Assembly (NCBI GenBank): GCA_947493945.1
Contig: CANLSR010000002.1
Span: 310,001-374,000, forward strand
Reading direction: 5' to 3'
DNA from: an uncultured bacterium
Lineage (GTDB): Bacteria; Bacteroidota; Rhodothermia; Rhodothermales; Rubricoccaceae
DNA: 64,000 nucleotides
The position numbers were made by a program, and so were the translations under genes. This document shows, piece by piece, positions 15,769-24,692 of this stretch (position 1 is its first letter; every line of letters starts with the position of its first letter). A model generated the notes under the pieces. That model saw nothing but the letters and a program-made list of their open reading frames with translations. It had not been told where the DNA came from and did not search any database.

Positions 15769-18700
15769 CTACCGGACGAGCGAGAGCGACGTCACGCTCT
15801 CCTCGCCGTCGATCTGGATGCGGCACCAGTAGACGCCGCCTGGGAACCCGCCCCCATCGAACGTCGCCGTGTGAGGCCCCGCGCCCTGCTCCTCGCGGAC
15901 CAAGACCGACACCTCGCGCCCCAACGCGTCGAACACTCGGATGTCGACACGCGCGGCACGCGAGAGCGTGTAGGGGATGGTGGCGGTCGCCTGGAAAGGG
16001 TTAGGGTAGGGCCGGCCGACCGCCAGCGGCCGAGGCGGGCCGTCGCTGGCGGTCGACACCGACAGGGCCGCGCTCCACGCGCCGTTGGTCTCGAACCGGA
16101 GCGCGCCCTCGACCGGCTGGCCGGTCAGCAGGTCCGTCAGGGTCCCGGGCGGCAGCGTGACCGCGCCCCCGTCGCCTGCGACGACCTCGAGGTGGACCGC
16201 GTCTCCGTCGGCGGCGCCGCCCGGCGCGCGCCCGAGCTCCGGGTCGCTCGCGCGCAGCGTCAGGACCGCGAGGCCGTCGGCCACGACCCCCTCGCCGACG
16301 GCGCCCCCCGACTCGGTGCGCGCGACCAGTCGGCGCCCGTTGTAGGCGTGGGCACCCGTTACGATCACGGTCGCGCTCGGCCCGGCGTGCGCCGCCGGGG
16401 CCGGCGGCGCGGGGGGCTCGTCGGCATCGCCGTCGGCGGGGTACAAGAGCGTGGACGGCTCCGAGAGGTAGACCAGGTACCCCTCCCCCGGGCGGACGTC
16501 GCCGATCTGGTCGACGCCAACGCCCGGGGCGTAGACCGCGCCGGTCCCGCTCTTGATCAGGACCAGGTGCGGCGCGACCGTCGCCAGGGCCGCCTCGACG
16601 GCCAGCGGGCTGCGGCGGAGGTAGGCGATCTGGCTCCAGCCCTGCGGCAACGCCAGAGGCGTCTCGCTTGGGAGCACGGGCTCGCCCGACAGCGTCAGCG
16701 TCGCGGGACCCGAGGCGTAGATCTGGTACGCCTCCCCACGACGCCACGCGCTGATCGTGTTGACGCCGGCGTCGGGGGCGTAGACGCCCCCCTGAGGGTC
16801 GCGCACCAGCACGACGCGGTCGCGGACCTGCGCTAGCACGCTCGCCAGCGACGAGTCGGCCGGCGCGACGTGGGCGGAGACCAAGTTCCAGCCCGGCGCC
16901 AGCTCGATGGACTGGGACGCCGCCGTCGGTCCGGAGCCGATCGTGTACCACTGGGACCACCGCGCCTTGGGCCACATGCGGGCGCCCCACCGAGCGACCA
17001 GGTCTACGCTGGACCGCTTCATCCCCCAGGCGATCATGAGCGGGGGCAGGCGGTACACGTTGTCGGCGTCGGTAAACGAGTCGAACCGTGGGGTCCGCGA
17101 AAACGCCGTCGGGACGGTGCTCGCGTCCTGATAGCCGCTGCCTTCCAGGCCTGCGTGGCGGGCCCAGGCCGAGACCGGGGCCGAGGACGCGAACGAGAAC
17201 CACGCCACGAGCGCCTGCTCGACCGCCCGCCGCGCCAGCGCGGGGGCCGCCGTCTTTTCCCCGGTCCACCCGGAGCCGTCGTCGAGCGCGTAGCGCCCGA
17301 GGATCTCCCACCAGTTGGCGTTGGTGTCGGTAAAGGCCTCGTTGTCAGAGAGCTGACCCTTCTGGCCCCAGAGGTTGTTGCGCGTCTGGACGGCCGTGTG
17401 GCGCGCCCGGAACGTCCGCCACCACTGGCTGACGCCGGACTGCCCCTGGAGGTCGAGGGCCAGGCTCGTCTGGTAGTTCCAGTCGACCGGGCTGCCGGCG
17501 CCGGCGTTGCCCGTCAGCTCGCGCGAGAGCAGCAGCTGGAGGTCGTACCAGGCCGTCGAGTAGTAGTACTGCATCACCTCCGACCCCGGCGGCCCGTAGG
17601 CCCCCTCGCCGGCGAAGCCTGGCTCGCCGTGCTTGTGGGGCGCCAGGTCGAACACGACGGACTGGCCGCCGGGCCAGAAAAAGGGCGCCTGCTCCCCCGG
17701 CCGGCTCCCGCTCACGCGCAGCGGGGTGCGCTCGAAGTCCCACCCCTTGGGAGTCACCAGGCCCCCGTACAGCTCGGTCCCCAGGTCCTGCAGGCGGTCT
17801 CGGTTAAAGACCTCCCAGCTTTTGACGGCCTCCCACTGCATCAGCGACAGCTTGCCGAGGTAGTAGCGCGCGCGGTCCTGGTCGTAGGAGATGTCGTAGC
17901 CGCCCTGGCCGGGGAAGTTGTCGAACTCGTAGTCGATCCCGTTCAGGAGGTCGTCGAAGCCCGAGCGGCCGCAGCCCGTGGTGCACGTCAGGTAGCTGCG
18001 GTCGAAGGCCACCGTCTCGGCGACCTTCGACGGGGAGTCGTAGGCGGTGTACAACTTTTCGGCGGCCGTCCACACCCCGGAGGCCATGAACTCGGAGGCC
18101 CCGAACGCGTCGAGCGGGTGGACGTCCGGCAGCCAGTGGTTCCAGTCGGGGTACTGGATGGCGACGGGCGTGTTCTGGAGGTCGAGCCGCTGGCCGAACG
18201 CGTCGGCGCGGGTGGCCTTGGCCGCGTCCCAGGTCCCGACCTGCAGCGCGCGGCCGAGGTCGGCGTCGGTCGGGGCCGCGTTGGGGAGGTGGCCGGCGGC
18301 GTCCGGGAACAGCCACTCGGCCGTCTCGTCATCGCGCTGGAGCACCCACTCGAGGCCGGCCCCCGCGGCCCAGTCCTCCTCGCCCCGGTCCGTCAAGCCC
18401 GGGCCGGGCTGGTAGGGCGGGTTCCAGGGGCGCGCCAGGGGGCTCGTGCGGCGGCCGTCGGTGCGCTCGAGGTCCAGCGACCGGATGTAGGCGGCGATCT
18501 GCTGGGCCTGGGTCTCGGTCAGGCCGTGGAACCGCGCCCTTGCCCGGATGCTCTTGTTCGAGTAGTTGAAGTACTTGAGGTCGTACCCGCTCGTCGCGTG
18601 GCAGTCGGCGCACGCCGCCACGATGGTCTCGGCCCCCGGGAGGCTCGACTCGCGGAGCGACCGGCGCTTGTTCCAGAGGGCCTCGCCCGCCGACGCCGAC

Positions 18701-19356
18701 ACCCCCGGCGGCGCCCTCCACGTCTCGGGGTCGCTCTCGACGAATTGGGTCCCGCTCACCCTCGACTGGCCGCCCGGCCCCAGCAGGTCGAGCTCGAGGA
18801 TGCGGTAGCCGGAGCCGATGCCCTCGGTCCCGTTAAACCGGAACTGGATCCGGTTGGCGCCGGCGACCACGCCCGTCACCGGCACCGCCAGCCGAACGGT
18901 GTTGTAGGCGCCGCCGATGCCCAGGTAGGCCCGCTCGGGCCACCGGACGCGCGCGTTGTCGTTCGAGATGGGCCGCCAAGCGCCGCCGTTGACCCGGTAG
19001 CTGGCCTTGGCGTCGCGCGCGAGCTGGCCGCTCCACACCCGGGAGCTGGTGTGGTAGCCCAGCGCGTGGCCCACGAGGTACATCGAGTCCACCCGGGAGG
19101 GGTCCGAGACGGTCAGGGTCACGGTTTCGACGTGGCCCGCGGCGCCGAGCACCTCGATGGGCAGGGCCACCTGGTTCGCGTGGCCCGACAGGCCCGAGGC
19201 GGGGCCCCCGCTGGCGCTATCGACGGGCGGGCCCGCCGGGGGCGCCAGCACGGCGTAGCTGACCCCCGAGGCCCCGCCCGCGGCGAGGAGCACCAGCGGG
19301 AGCAGCGACGACCGGAGGCGGGAGAGGCGGGTAGACCGAGTCCAGGAAGAAACCAT
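15769..19356 (-). CDS. Large secreted protein with one c-type haem site and T9SS sorting domain
   Basis: The 1195-aa product begins with a basic N-terminus and a hydrophobic signal segment (about 14-37). A beta-rich region follows, then a single c-type haem motif CADCH (249-253) with a following helix like a small cytochrome c fold. A long unrecognised middle part (about 300-820) contains many aromatic residues (DWNHWLPDVHPLDAFG, DFERTPLRV). Two related 'GWNLVS'-type beta repeats lie at about 822-985. The last 85 residues carry YPNPF and FDALGREVSVL, the type A sorting domain that directs export by the type IX system and surface attachment. No catalytic site beyond haem is evident. The role is probably extracellular electron transfer or oxidation, but that is inference. 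ATG 19356 is chosen over an upstream extension that overlaps the divergent gene. Confidence 0.85.
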   Translation of the reverse strand: MVSSWTRSTRLSRLRSSLLPLVLLAAGGASGVSYAVLAPPAGPPVDSASGGPASGLSGHANQVALPIEVLGAAGHVETVTLTVSDPSRVDSMYLVGHALGYHTSSRVWSGQLARDAKASYRVNGGAWRPISNDNARVRWPERAYLGIGGAYNTVRLAVPVTGVVAGANRIQFRFNGTEGIGSGYRILELDLLGPGGQSRVSGTQFVESDPETWRAPPGVSASAGEALWNKRRSLRESSLPGAETIVAACADCHATSGYDLKYFNYSNKSIRARARFHGLTETQAQQIAAYIRSLDLERTDGRRTSPLARPWNPPYQPGPGLTDRGEEDWAAGAGLEWVLQRDDETAEWLFPDAAGHLPNAAPTDADLGRALQVGTWDAAKATRADAFGQRLDLQNTPVAIQYPDWNHWLPDVHPLDAFGASEFMASGVWTAAEKLYTAYDSPSKVAETVAFDRSYLTCTTGCGRSGFDDLLNGIDYEFDNFPGQGGYDISYDQDRARYYLGKLSLMQWEAVKSWEVFNRDRLQDLGTELYGGLVTPKGWDFERTPLRVSGSRPGEQAPFFWPGGQSVVFDLAPHKHGEPGFAGEGAYGPPGSEVMQYYYSTAWYDLQLLLSRELTGNAGAGSPVDWNYQTSLALDLQGQSGVSQWWRTFRARHTAVQTRNNLWGQKGQLSDNEAFTDTNANWWEILGRYALDDGSGWTGEKTAAPALARRAVEQALVAWFSFASSAPVSAWARHAGLEGSGYQDASTVPTAFSRTPRFDSFTDADNVYRLPPLMIAWGMKRSSVDLVARWGARMWPKARWSQWYTIGSGPTAASQSIELAPGWNLVSAHVAPADSSLASVLAQVRDRVVLVRDPQGGVYAPDAGVNTISAWRRGEAYQIYASGPATLTLSGEPVLPSETPLALPQGWSQIAYLRRSPLAVEAALATVAPHLVLIKSGTGAVYAPGVGVDQIGDVRPGEGYLVYLSEPSTLLYPADGDADEPPAPPAPAAHAGPSATVIVTGAHAYNGRRLVARTESGGAVGEGVVADGLAVLTLRASDPELGRAPGGAADGDAVHLEVVAGDGGAVTLPPGTLTDLLTGQPVEGALRFETNGAWSAALSVSTASDGPPRPLAVGRPYPNPFQATATIPYTLSRAARVDIRVFDALGREVSVLVREEQGAGPHTATFDGGGFPGGVYWCRIQIDGEESVTSLSLVR

Positions 19357-19636
19357 GGGTGGGGTGGATAGCCAGCGAGCCTGGTCATCGACGGGTCCGG
19401 AGCGGACGCGAAACACATCGCGCCTTCGTCTCGGCCCTGGCACTCCCCACCACAGAGAGGCCAACGGGATCTGTTGCGTCGCCCAACGTAGCCACTGCAG
19501 ACGTTGTGGGCACAAGTATTTAGAGAGGAGTCCCCTGGGCGCGCGCGCCGTCGCCTGGAGGCCCGCGCGCGCGCGCGGCTCCGCACGCCGGGAGAGATGC
19601 GACGACTCCTGGTCACACCCAACCCGACCGATCCCC

Positions 19637-20443
19637 GTGGGGACCTCCTCGTCGGCGCGCCGCGCGGTAGGCGGCGACCGAACTCCGTTCATCGTCGCGG
19701 CCTTCGCGGGCGAGGCGGCCCGGCGGCCGCTCCGTCGCGTGCTCGACGTCGGGTGCGGGTACGGCTGGGCGGTGGGCGCGCTGGACGGGCTCGCCGGCGA
19801 GCGCGTCGGCGTGGACATGGACCGCGCGGCGCTGGCGGAGGCGCGCCGGCTCTACCCCGACGTCCGGTTCGTCCACCAGGACGCCGCCGCCCTCCCCTTC
19901 CCCGACCGCTCGTTCGACGGCGTCGTCCTCTCCGAGGTCATCGAGCACGTGGGCGACGACCGGCAGGCGTTCGTCATGGCCGAGTGCGCGCGCGTGCTGC
20001 GTCCGGGTGGGCTCCTCGTGTTTACCGCGCCCTACGCCGGCCTGTTCGCCTGGGCCGACCCCATGGACGTCAAGCGGCGGTGGCCCTCGCTCTACCGGCT
20101 CTACATGCGGCGGAGCGGATACGTGCCGAGCACGGCGCCCGAGATCGGCCACCGGCACGTCTCGACGGCCGAGATCGAGGGGTGGCTCGAGGGCCGCTTC
20201 TCCATCGAGCAGGTGCGGTACTGCGGGCTCCTGATGCCGTGGCTGACGTGGGTCCTGGCCCTCCACCAGCGCATCGGCTTCTTGCCGGACGCCGTCGAAC
20301 GGGCGCTCAACCGGTTCCGAGGCTGGGAGAGCGGCGTGCGCTACGGCCCGCGCCTGTCGTTCAACGTCCGGCTGGTCGCTCGGCGCCGGCCCGCCCCGGC
20401 GCGCCCGAGGCGGCCCGGCGTGACGGAGCGCCTCCGTGCCTAG
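19637..20443 (+). CDS. Class I SAM-dependent methyltransferase
   Basis: The product has a Rossmann methyltransferase core with the SAM motif VLDVGCGYGWAVGAL (about residue 30), an acidic strand end GVDMD, and FDGVVLSEVIEHVGDD, typical of the UbiE/Methyltransf_11 family. It is probably a modifying enzyme for sugars, lipids or a small molecule of the neighbouring glycan locus; the substrate is unknown. The start is uncertain. GTG 19637 is in frame and gives 268 aa, whereas a good-looking AGGAG-like site plus ATG at 19597 lies in the wrong frame. The 3' end overlaps the convergent glycosyltransferase gene by 83 nt on the opposite strand. It is the only plus-strand gene in the right two thirds of the window. 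Confidence 0.8.
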   Translation: MGTSSSARRAVGGDRTPFIVAAFAGEAARRPLRRVLDVGCGYGWAVGALDGLAGERVGVDMDRAALAEARRLYPDVRFVHQDAAALPFPDRSFDGVVLSEVIEHVGDDRQAFVMAECARVLRPGGLLVFTAPYAGLFAWADPMDVKRRWPSLYRLYMRRSGYVPSTAPEIGHRHVSTAEIEGWLEGRFSIEQVRYCGLLMPWLTWVLALHQRIGFLPDAVERALNRFRGWESGVRYGPRLSFNVRLVARRRPAPARPRRPGVTERLRA

Positions 20444-21593
20444 CGCAGGCGACGCGGGCGACGAGCGCGCGGACGTCCTCCTGCATCCGCTCGCGGGCAA
20501 AGCGGCGCTGGGCGTCGGCCCGTCCGGCGCGGGCCAAGCGGGCCGCCCGCGCGGGGTCGGCCAGGAGCTGGCGGAGCGCGTGCCCCAGCGCGCGGGCGTC
20601 TCCGGGGGGCACCAGCAGGCCCGTCCGGCCGTCGTCGACGAGCTCGACGGCCCCCCCGGCCGCCGTGGCCACAATGGGCCGGCCGGCGGCCATCGCCTCC
20701 ACGATCACGCGGCCGAACGGCTCGGGCGCCGTAGACGTGTGGGCCACGACGGTGCAGACGCGCAGCAGGGCCGGCACGTCGTCGCGGGCGCCGAGCACGT
20801 GGACCCGGCCGGTGATGCCGAGGCGCTCCGCCAGCGCCGCGAGGGACGCGGCCACGCCCGCGTCGGCCGCGAACAGCGCCCCGCCGACGACCAGCGCGTG
20901 CACGTCGGGCTGGTCCGCGATCGCGGCGAGCAGCACCTCCTGCCCCTTCCACGCCGCCAGGCGGCTGAACACGCCCACCACCGGCGCCTCGCCCAGCCCG
21001 ATCTCGAGGCGCAGCCGCGCGACGTCGCCCGGCGTGACGGCGGCCGACGCGTCGACGTCGACCCCGTTGTAGATCGTCTCGACGCGGTCGCGGTCGCCCC
21101 CGGCCGCGACGAAGGCGTCGCGCGTCGCGCGCGAGTTGGCGACGACGCGGGTGGCCGTCCACCGCGCGAGCCCGACGGCGACGCGGCGCTTTGACGGGCT
21201 AAAGTGCTCGTCGACGAGCAGGTCGCGGAGGTGCCACACGACGGGCCGTCTCGCCAGGCGGCCCGCCAGCCCGGCCACGGCGAGCGCCTTCATGGAGTTG
21301 GCGTAGAGCACGTGGTGGCCGCGCGCGACGCGTGCGAGCCGGAGCGCCAGGGCCGCGACGCCCCACGCCGCCGCGGGCCCCGCCCGCTGGTCGCGCCGGA
21401 CGCCCAGGACGCGCTCGGAGGCCGGCAGCACACGGACGGGCACGCCCTCCTCCCGGAGCCGGTCCTGGAGCGGCCCCTCCTCGAACAGCACCACCGAGGC
21501 GCGCCCCGGCAGCCCCCGGACCAGGTCGAGCAGCGACAGCTCGCCGCCGCCGAGCACGGCGGCGTGGTTCACGAAGAGGACGCGCGGCGTCAT
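20361..21593 (-). CDS. Glycosyltransferase, GT4 type
   Basis: The 410-aa product has a GT-B fold. It opens VLFVNHAAVLGGGELSLLDL, a glycine-rich acceptor-side loop, has the interdomain region IYNGVDVDA and VVGVFSRLAAWKGQEVLL, and carries the donor motif EPFGRVIVEAMAAGRPIVA with the E-x7-E pattern. It should transfer an activated sugar to the repeat unit of the surface polysaccharide, at the cytoplasmic face. The C-terminal 28 residues (20361-20443) overlap the convergent methyltransferase gene and may be a weakly constrained tail. Its start overlaps the next upstream gene by 4 nt (ATGA). It is the last gene of the long minus-strand glycan operon. Confidence 0.9.
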   Translation of the reverse strand: MTPRVLFVNHAAVLGGGELSLLDLVRGLPGRASVVLFEEGPLQDRLREEGVPVRVLPASERVLGVRRDQRAGPAAAWGVAALALRLARVARGHHVLYANSMKALAVAGLAGRLARRPVVWHLRDLLVDEHFSPSKRRVAVGLARWTATRVVANSRATRDAFVAAGGDRDRVETIYNGVDVDASAAVTPGDVARLRLEIGLGEAPVVGVFSRLAAWKGQEVLLAAIADQPDVHALVVGGALFAADAGVAASLAALAERLGITGRVHVLGARDDVPALLRVCTVVAHTSTAPEPFGRVIVEAMAAGRPIVATAAGGAVELVDDGRTGLLVPPGDARALGHALRQLLADPARAARLARAGRADAQRRFARERMQEDVRALVARVACARHGGAPSRRAASGAPGRAGAERPAGR

Positions 21594-22786
21594 GGCGCCA
21601 CCTCGCGGTACACGTCCGCAACCTGGCGGGCCACGTCGGGCCAGGCAAAGTGCGCCGCGGCGTACTGGCGGCAGGCGTCGGCGTCGGGGACCTCCAGCGC
21701 GCCCGTCAAGACGGCCGCCAGGCGGTCGGCCACGGCCGCCGGCGCGGCGGACTCGCACACCAGGGCCGGGCTGAGCCCCGCGACCACCTCCGGCAGCCCG
21801 CCCATCGGCGTCACCACGACCGGCGTCCCGGCGGCGAGCGACTCGACCGTCGTCAGGCCGAACCCCTCCAGGGCGACCGTGGGGACGACCGACACGTCGG
21901 CCGCGCGGTACGCCAGCGGCAGGTCGGCCTCGGGCACGAACCCGGCGAAGCGGACGTGGGCCGACGCCCCGAGCGCCTGCGCCCGGGCCGCCAGCGCGTG
22001 CCCGAGGGGGCCCGTCCCCGCCACCACCAGCAGCACGTCGGGGACCCGCTGGCGGAGCGCCCCGACGGCGTCGATCAGCCCGTCCAGCCCCATCCGCCGG
22101 GCGAGCCGCCGGACCGTCAGGACGACGGGACGGTCGGGGGGCCACCCGAGCCGTTCCCGAGCCTGGGCCCGCGTCTCGGCCACGTCGAACCGGCCGGTAT
22201 CGACCCCGCCGGGCACCACGCGAACGCGCGACTCGGGGACCCGGTAGCCCTCGACCAGCCGGCCGGCAAAGGCGCGCGAGAGCACGATCACCCGGTCGGC
22301 CCGGCGGTAGACGGCGCGCTCGACGGCGCGCTTGGCCGCGGTCGCCGCCCGCCCGGCCCCCTCGACGGCGCTCTCGTCGGCCCACGGGCCGTGGAAGTGG
22401 ACCACCAGCGGGAGACCGGCCATGGCCCCCAGAGCGGGCAGCGCGTACAGCGCGAAGTGCGCCGCGACGAGGTCGGGCCGGTCGCGGGCGACCGCCGCCC
22501 GCGCCGCCCGCCGCGCGGCCACGAGGCGGCGGGGCACCGACGCCGCCTCCGGAGCGAACGCCGCGACGCGCCCCCCGCTCTGCCGGGCCACCTCGCCCGA
22601 CCCGGCGACGAGCCCCCGCACCGCCACGCCCGCGCCGGGCAGGTGGGCGGCCAGCGCGTGGAACACGCGGTCCAGCCCGTTCCCGGCCTGCTCGGGGAAC
22701 CACCCCATCCCGATCGCGAGGGCGGACCGCGTCGGTTCCTCTAGGGGCCGAGGCGCTGGGGAGAGCTGGGCGGGCGGTGGGGTCAT
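21590..22786 (-). CDS. Glycosyltransferase, GT4 type
   Basis: The 398-aa product is a GT-B retaining-type transferase. It shows HFHGPWADESAVEGAG in the N-terminal domain, VVPGGVDTGRFDV at the domain junction, and VLTVRRLARRMGLDGLI in the donor domain, followed by EGFGLTTVESLAAGTPVVVTPMGG, the family's donor-binding E-x7-E motif. The RRLxxRMGLDxLI segment is common in sugar transferases of capsule loci. It overlaps asnB by 4 nt at its start and the next glycosyltransferase by 4 nt at its end, so translation is coupled on both sides. The sugar donor and acceptor cannot be read from sequence. Confidence 0.91.
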   Translation of the reverse strand: MTPPPAQLSPAPRPLEEPTRSALAIGMGWFPEQAGNGLDRVFHALAAHLPGAGVAVRGLVAGSGEVARQSGGRVAAFAPEAASVPRRLVAARRAARAAVARDRPDLVAAHFALYALPALGAMAGLPLVVHFHGPWADESAVEGAGRAATAAKRAVERAVYRRADRVIVLSRAFAGRLVEGYRVPESRVRVVPGGVDTGRFDVAETRAQARERLGWPPDRPVVLTVRRLARRMGLDGLIDAVGALRQRVPDVLLVVAGTGPLGHALAARAQALGASAHVRFAGFVPEADLPLAYRAADVSVVPTVALEGFGLTTVESLAAGTPVVVTPMGGLPEVVAGLSPALVCESAAPAAVADRLAAVLTGALEVPDADACRQYAAAHFAWPDVARQVADVYREVAP

Positions 22787-24681
22787 CGGAGCGCCTCCAG
22801 GCTGTCGTCGGGGCCGAGCGTCCCGTCGACCGCGATCCGCGCCCAGAGCTCGAGCACGAACAGCGTCCACACCAGCTCGCTCCAGTGCGAGGCGCCGGCG
22901 CGGTGCTCGTCGAGCATCCGGCGCACGAACGCCGGCCGGATCCAGTCCCGGTCCCGGAAAGCCGGGCTGTCGAGCGCCGCCTCGACGTGGGCCGCCAGCG
23001 GGCCGCGCAGCCAGCGGTCGGCGGGCATCACGAAGCCGCGTTTCCGCCGGTACACGACCTGGGACGGGACGTGGCGTGCGGCGAGCCTCTTGAGCAGCCC
23101 CTTGGTCTGCATCCCCCGCAGGCGCTGGGCGGTCGGGAGGCGGGCGGCGTACTCCAGCAGCGCCGTGTCGAGCAGCGGCGCGCGGGCCTCGACGCCGTGG
23201 GCCATCGTGGAGACGTCCATCTTGGCCAGCAGCTGGTCGGGCAGGTAGGTCACGAGGTCGCCGTAGAGCGCCCGGTCGGCGTCGTCGGCGGCGCGGGCCC
23301 GGTCCCACGCCTGGCGGTACAGGCGGTCGGGGTGCGCCAGCGCGGCGAGCGCGGGCGCGTAGGCCTGGGCGCGGTGCTCGCGGAACGCCCGGTCGTAGAC
23401 GAACGCCTCGCCCGCCTCGACGGCGCCGGCGGTGGTCAGCATCCGCGCCCAGCGGGCCAGGCCGGCGTGCCCGTTGACCGGCCCCAGCGCGCGGTGGGCG
23501 CCCCGGCGGAGCCCCGACGGCACCCACTGGCGGTAGGCCTGGGCGGCCCGGGCGACGGCGGGCCGTGCGTAGCCCCCGAACGCCTCGTCTCCCCCGTCGC
23601 CGTTGAGCACGACCGTCACGTGCTGACGCGCGGCCTGGGCCACGGCGAAAGTCGGCACGATGCTCACGTCGGCGACGGGCTGCCCGTAGTGCCACACGAT
23701 GCCCGGCAGGCGCCCGACGGCGTCGGGCCGCATCACGTGCTCGTGGAGGCGGACGCCCCACCGCTCGGCGACCGCTCGGGCAAACGGCCGCTCGTCCACG
23801 TCGGGGTCGTCGAACCCCATCACCACGGCCTCGACCGGCGCGCTCGACTCCTGCGCCATCAGGGCGACGACCAGGCTGGAGTCGACGCCGCCGGAGAGGA
23901 AGGCGCCGAGCGGCCGGTCGGACGCGAGCCGCCGCCGGACGGCGGCCCGGACGAGCCCCTCCACGTCGTCCAGCACCTCGGCGTCCGAGGCCCGGCGCTT
24001 GGGCACGAACGGGAGGTCCCAGTAGCGCCCCGTGCGGAGCCGCCCCGTCGCGAGGTCGTAGGTGAGGGTGTGGGCCGGCGGGAGCTGGCGCGCGCCGGTC
24101 ACCATCGTGTAGGGCGCGGGGACGGCCTGGTAGGTGAGGTACGCGTCGAGCGCCTCGGGGTCGACGCCGCCCGTCGGGACGAGCGCGCGGAGCGCGTCGA
24201 GCGTCGACGCGAACGCGAGGCCCCGGGGCGACTCGGCGTAGAAGAACGGCTTTTGGCCCACCCGGTCGCGCGCGGCGTGGAGCGTCTGCGTCCGGGCGTC
24301 CCAGGCGGCGCAGGCGAACATCCCGTCGGCCCGCCGGACGGCGGCCTCGAAGCCCCACGCGACGATGGCGTGGAGCAGCACCTCGGTGTCGGTCCCCGAC
24401 TGGAACGCGACGCGGCCGGCCAGCTCGCGCCGCAGCTCGCGCCAGTTGTACACCTCGCCGTTGAACACGAGCACCACCGAGCCGCACGGCGACGCCATCG
24501 GCTGGTGGCCGGCCGCCGTGAGGTCCAAGACCGAGAGCCGGCGGAAGCCGAGGCACACCGCGTCGTGGGCCCACAGACCCGCGTCGTCGGGGCCGCGGTG
24601 GGCCATCCGGTCGCGCGCGGCGGCCACCCGCTCCGGGTCGGGCGGGGCGGCGCGTGAGACGTGGCCGATGATGCCGCACAT
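22783..24681 (-). CDS. asnB: Asparagine synthase (glutamine-hydrolysing)
   Basis: The 632-aa product has an N-terminal class II glutaminase domain with nucleophile C2 (MCGIIGHV), RGPDDAG and NGEVYN. A synthetase domain follows with the ATP pyrophosphatase loop SGGVDSS (263-269) and GDGGDEAFGGY. Such enzymes transfer ammonia from glutamine to an activated carboxylate. Classical AsnB makes asparagine, but copies inside polysaccharide loci often amidate uronic acids or other sugar carboxylates, and the position among glycosyltransferases favours that reading. An asparagine role for the downstream NRPS is possible, though the two are 25 kb apart. ATG 24681 is certain because the enzyme needs Cys at position 2. 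Confidence 0.94.
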   Translation of the reverse strand: MCGIIGHVSRAAPPDPERVAAARDRMAHRGPDDAGLWAHDAVCLGFRRLSVLDLTAAGHQPMASPCGSVVLVFNGEVYNWRELRRELAGRVAFQSGTDTEVLLHAIVAWGFEAAVRRADGMFACAAWDARTQTLHAARDRVGQKPFFYAESPRGLAFASTLDALRALVPTGGVDPEALDAYLTYQAVPAPYTMVTGARQLPPAHTLTYDLATGRLRTGRYWDLPFVPKRRASDAEVLDDVEGLVRAAVRRRLASDRPLGAFLSGGVDSSLVVALMAQESSAPVEAVVMGFDDPDVDERPFARAVAERWGVRLHEHVMRPDAVGRLPGIVWHYGQPVADVSIVPTFAVAQAARQHVTVVLNGDGGDEAFGGYARPAVARAAQAYRQWVPSGLRRGAHRALGPVNGHAGLARWARMLTTAGAVEAGEAFVYDRAFREHRAQAYAPALAALAHPDRLYRQAWDRARAADDADRALYGDLVTYLPDQLLAKMDVSTMAHGVEARAPLLDTALLEYAARLPTAQRLRGMQTKGLLKRLAARHVPSQVVYRRKRGFVMPADRWLRGPLAAHVEAALDSPAFRDRDWIRPAFVRRMLDEHRAGASHWSELVWTLFVLELWARIAVDGTLGPDDSLEALR

Positions 24682-24692
24682 GGCAGGGCGGG

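Noticed and set aside
19505-19530. A Bacteroidetes-type promoter (TTTG/TAnnTTTG) upstream of the methyltransferase
   Set aside because: The AT-richer stretch (caagtatttagag) is only a weak fit with unsuitable spacing, so I did not annotate it as a promoter.
19597-19640. ATG 19597 with a purine-rich site as the methyltransferase start
   Set aside because: The codon is in a different frame from the methyltransferase domain and leads to an arginine/proline-rich antisense-like translation. GTG 19637 is in frame, although I cannot exclude a frameshift.
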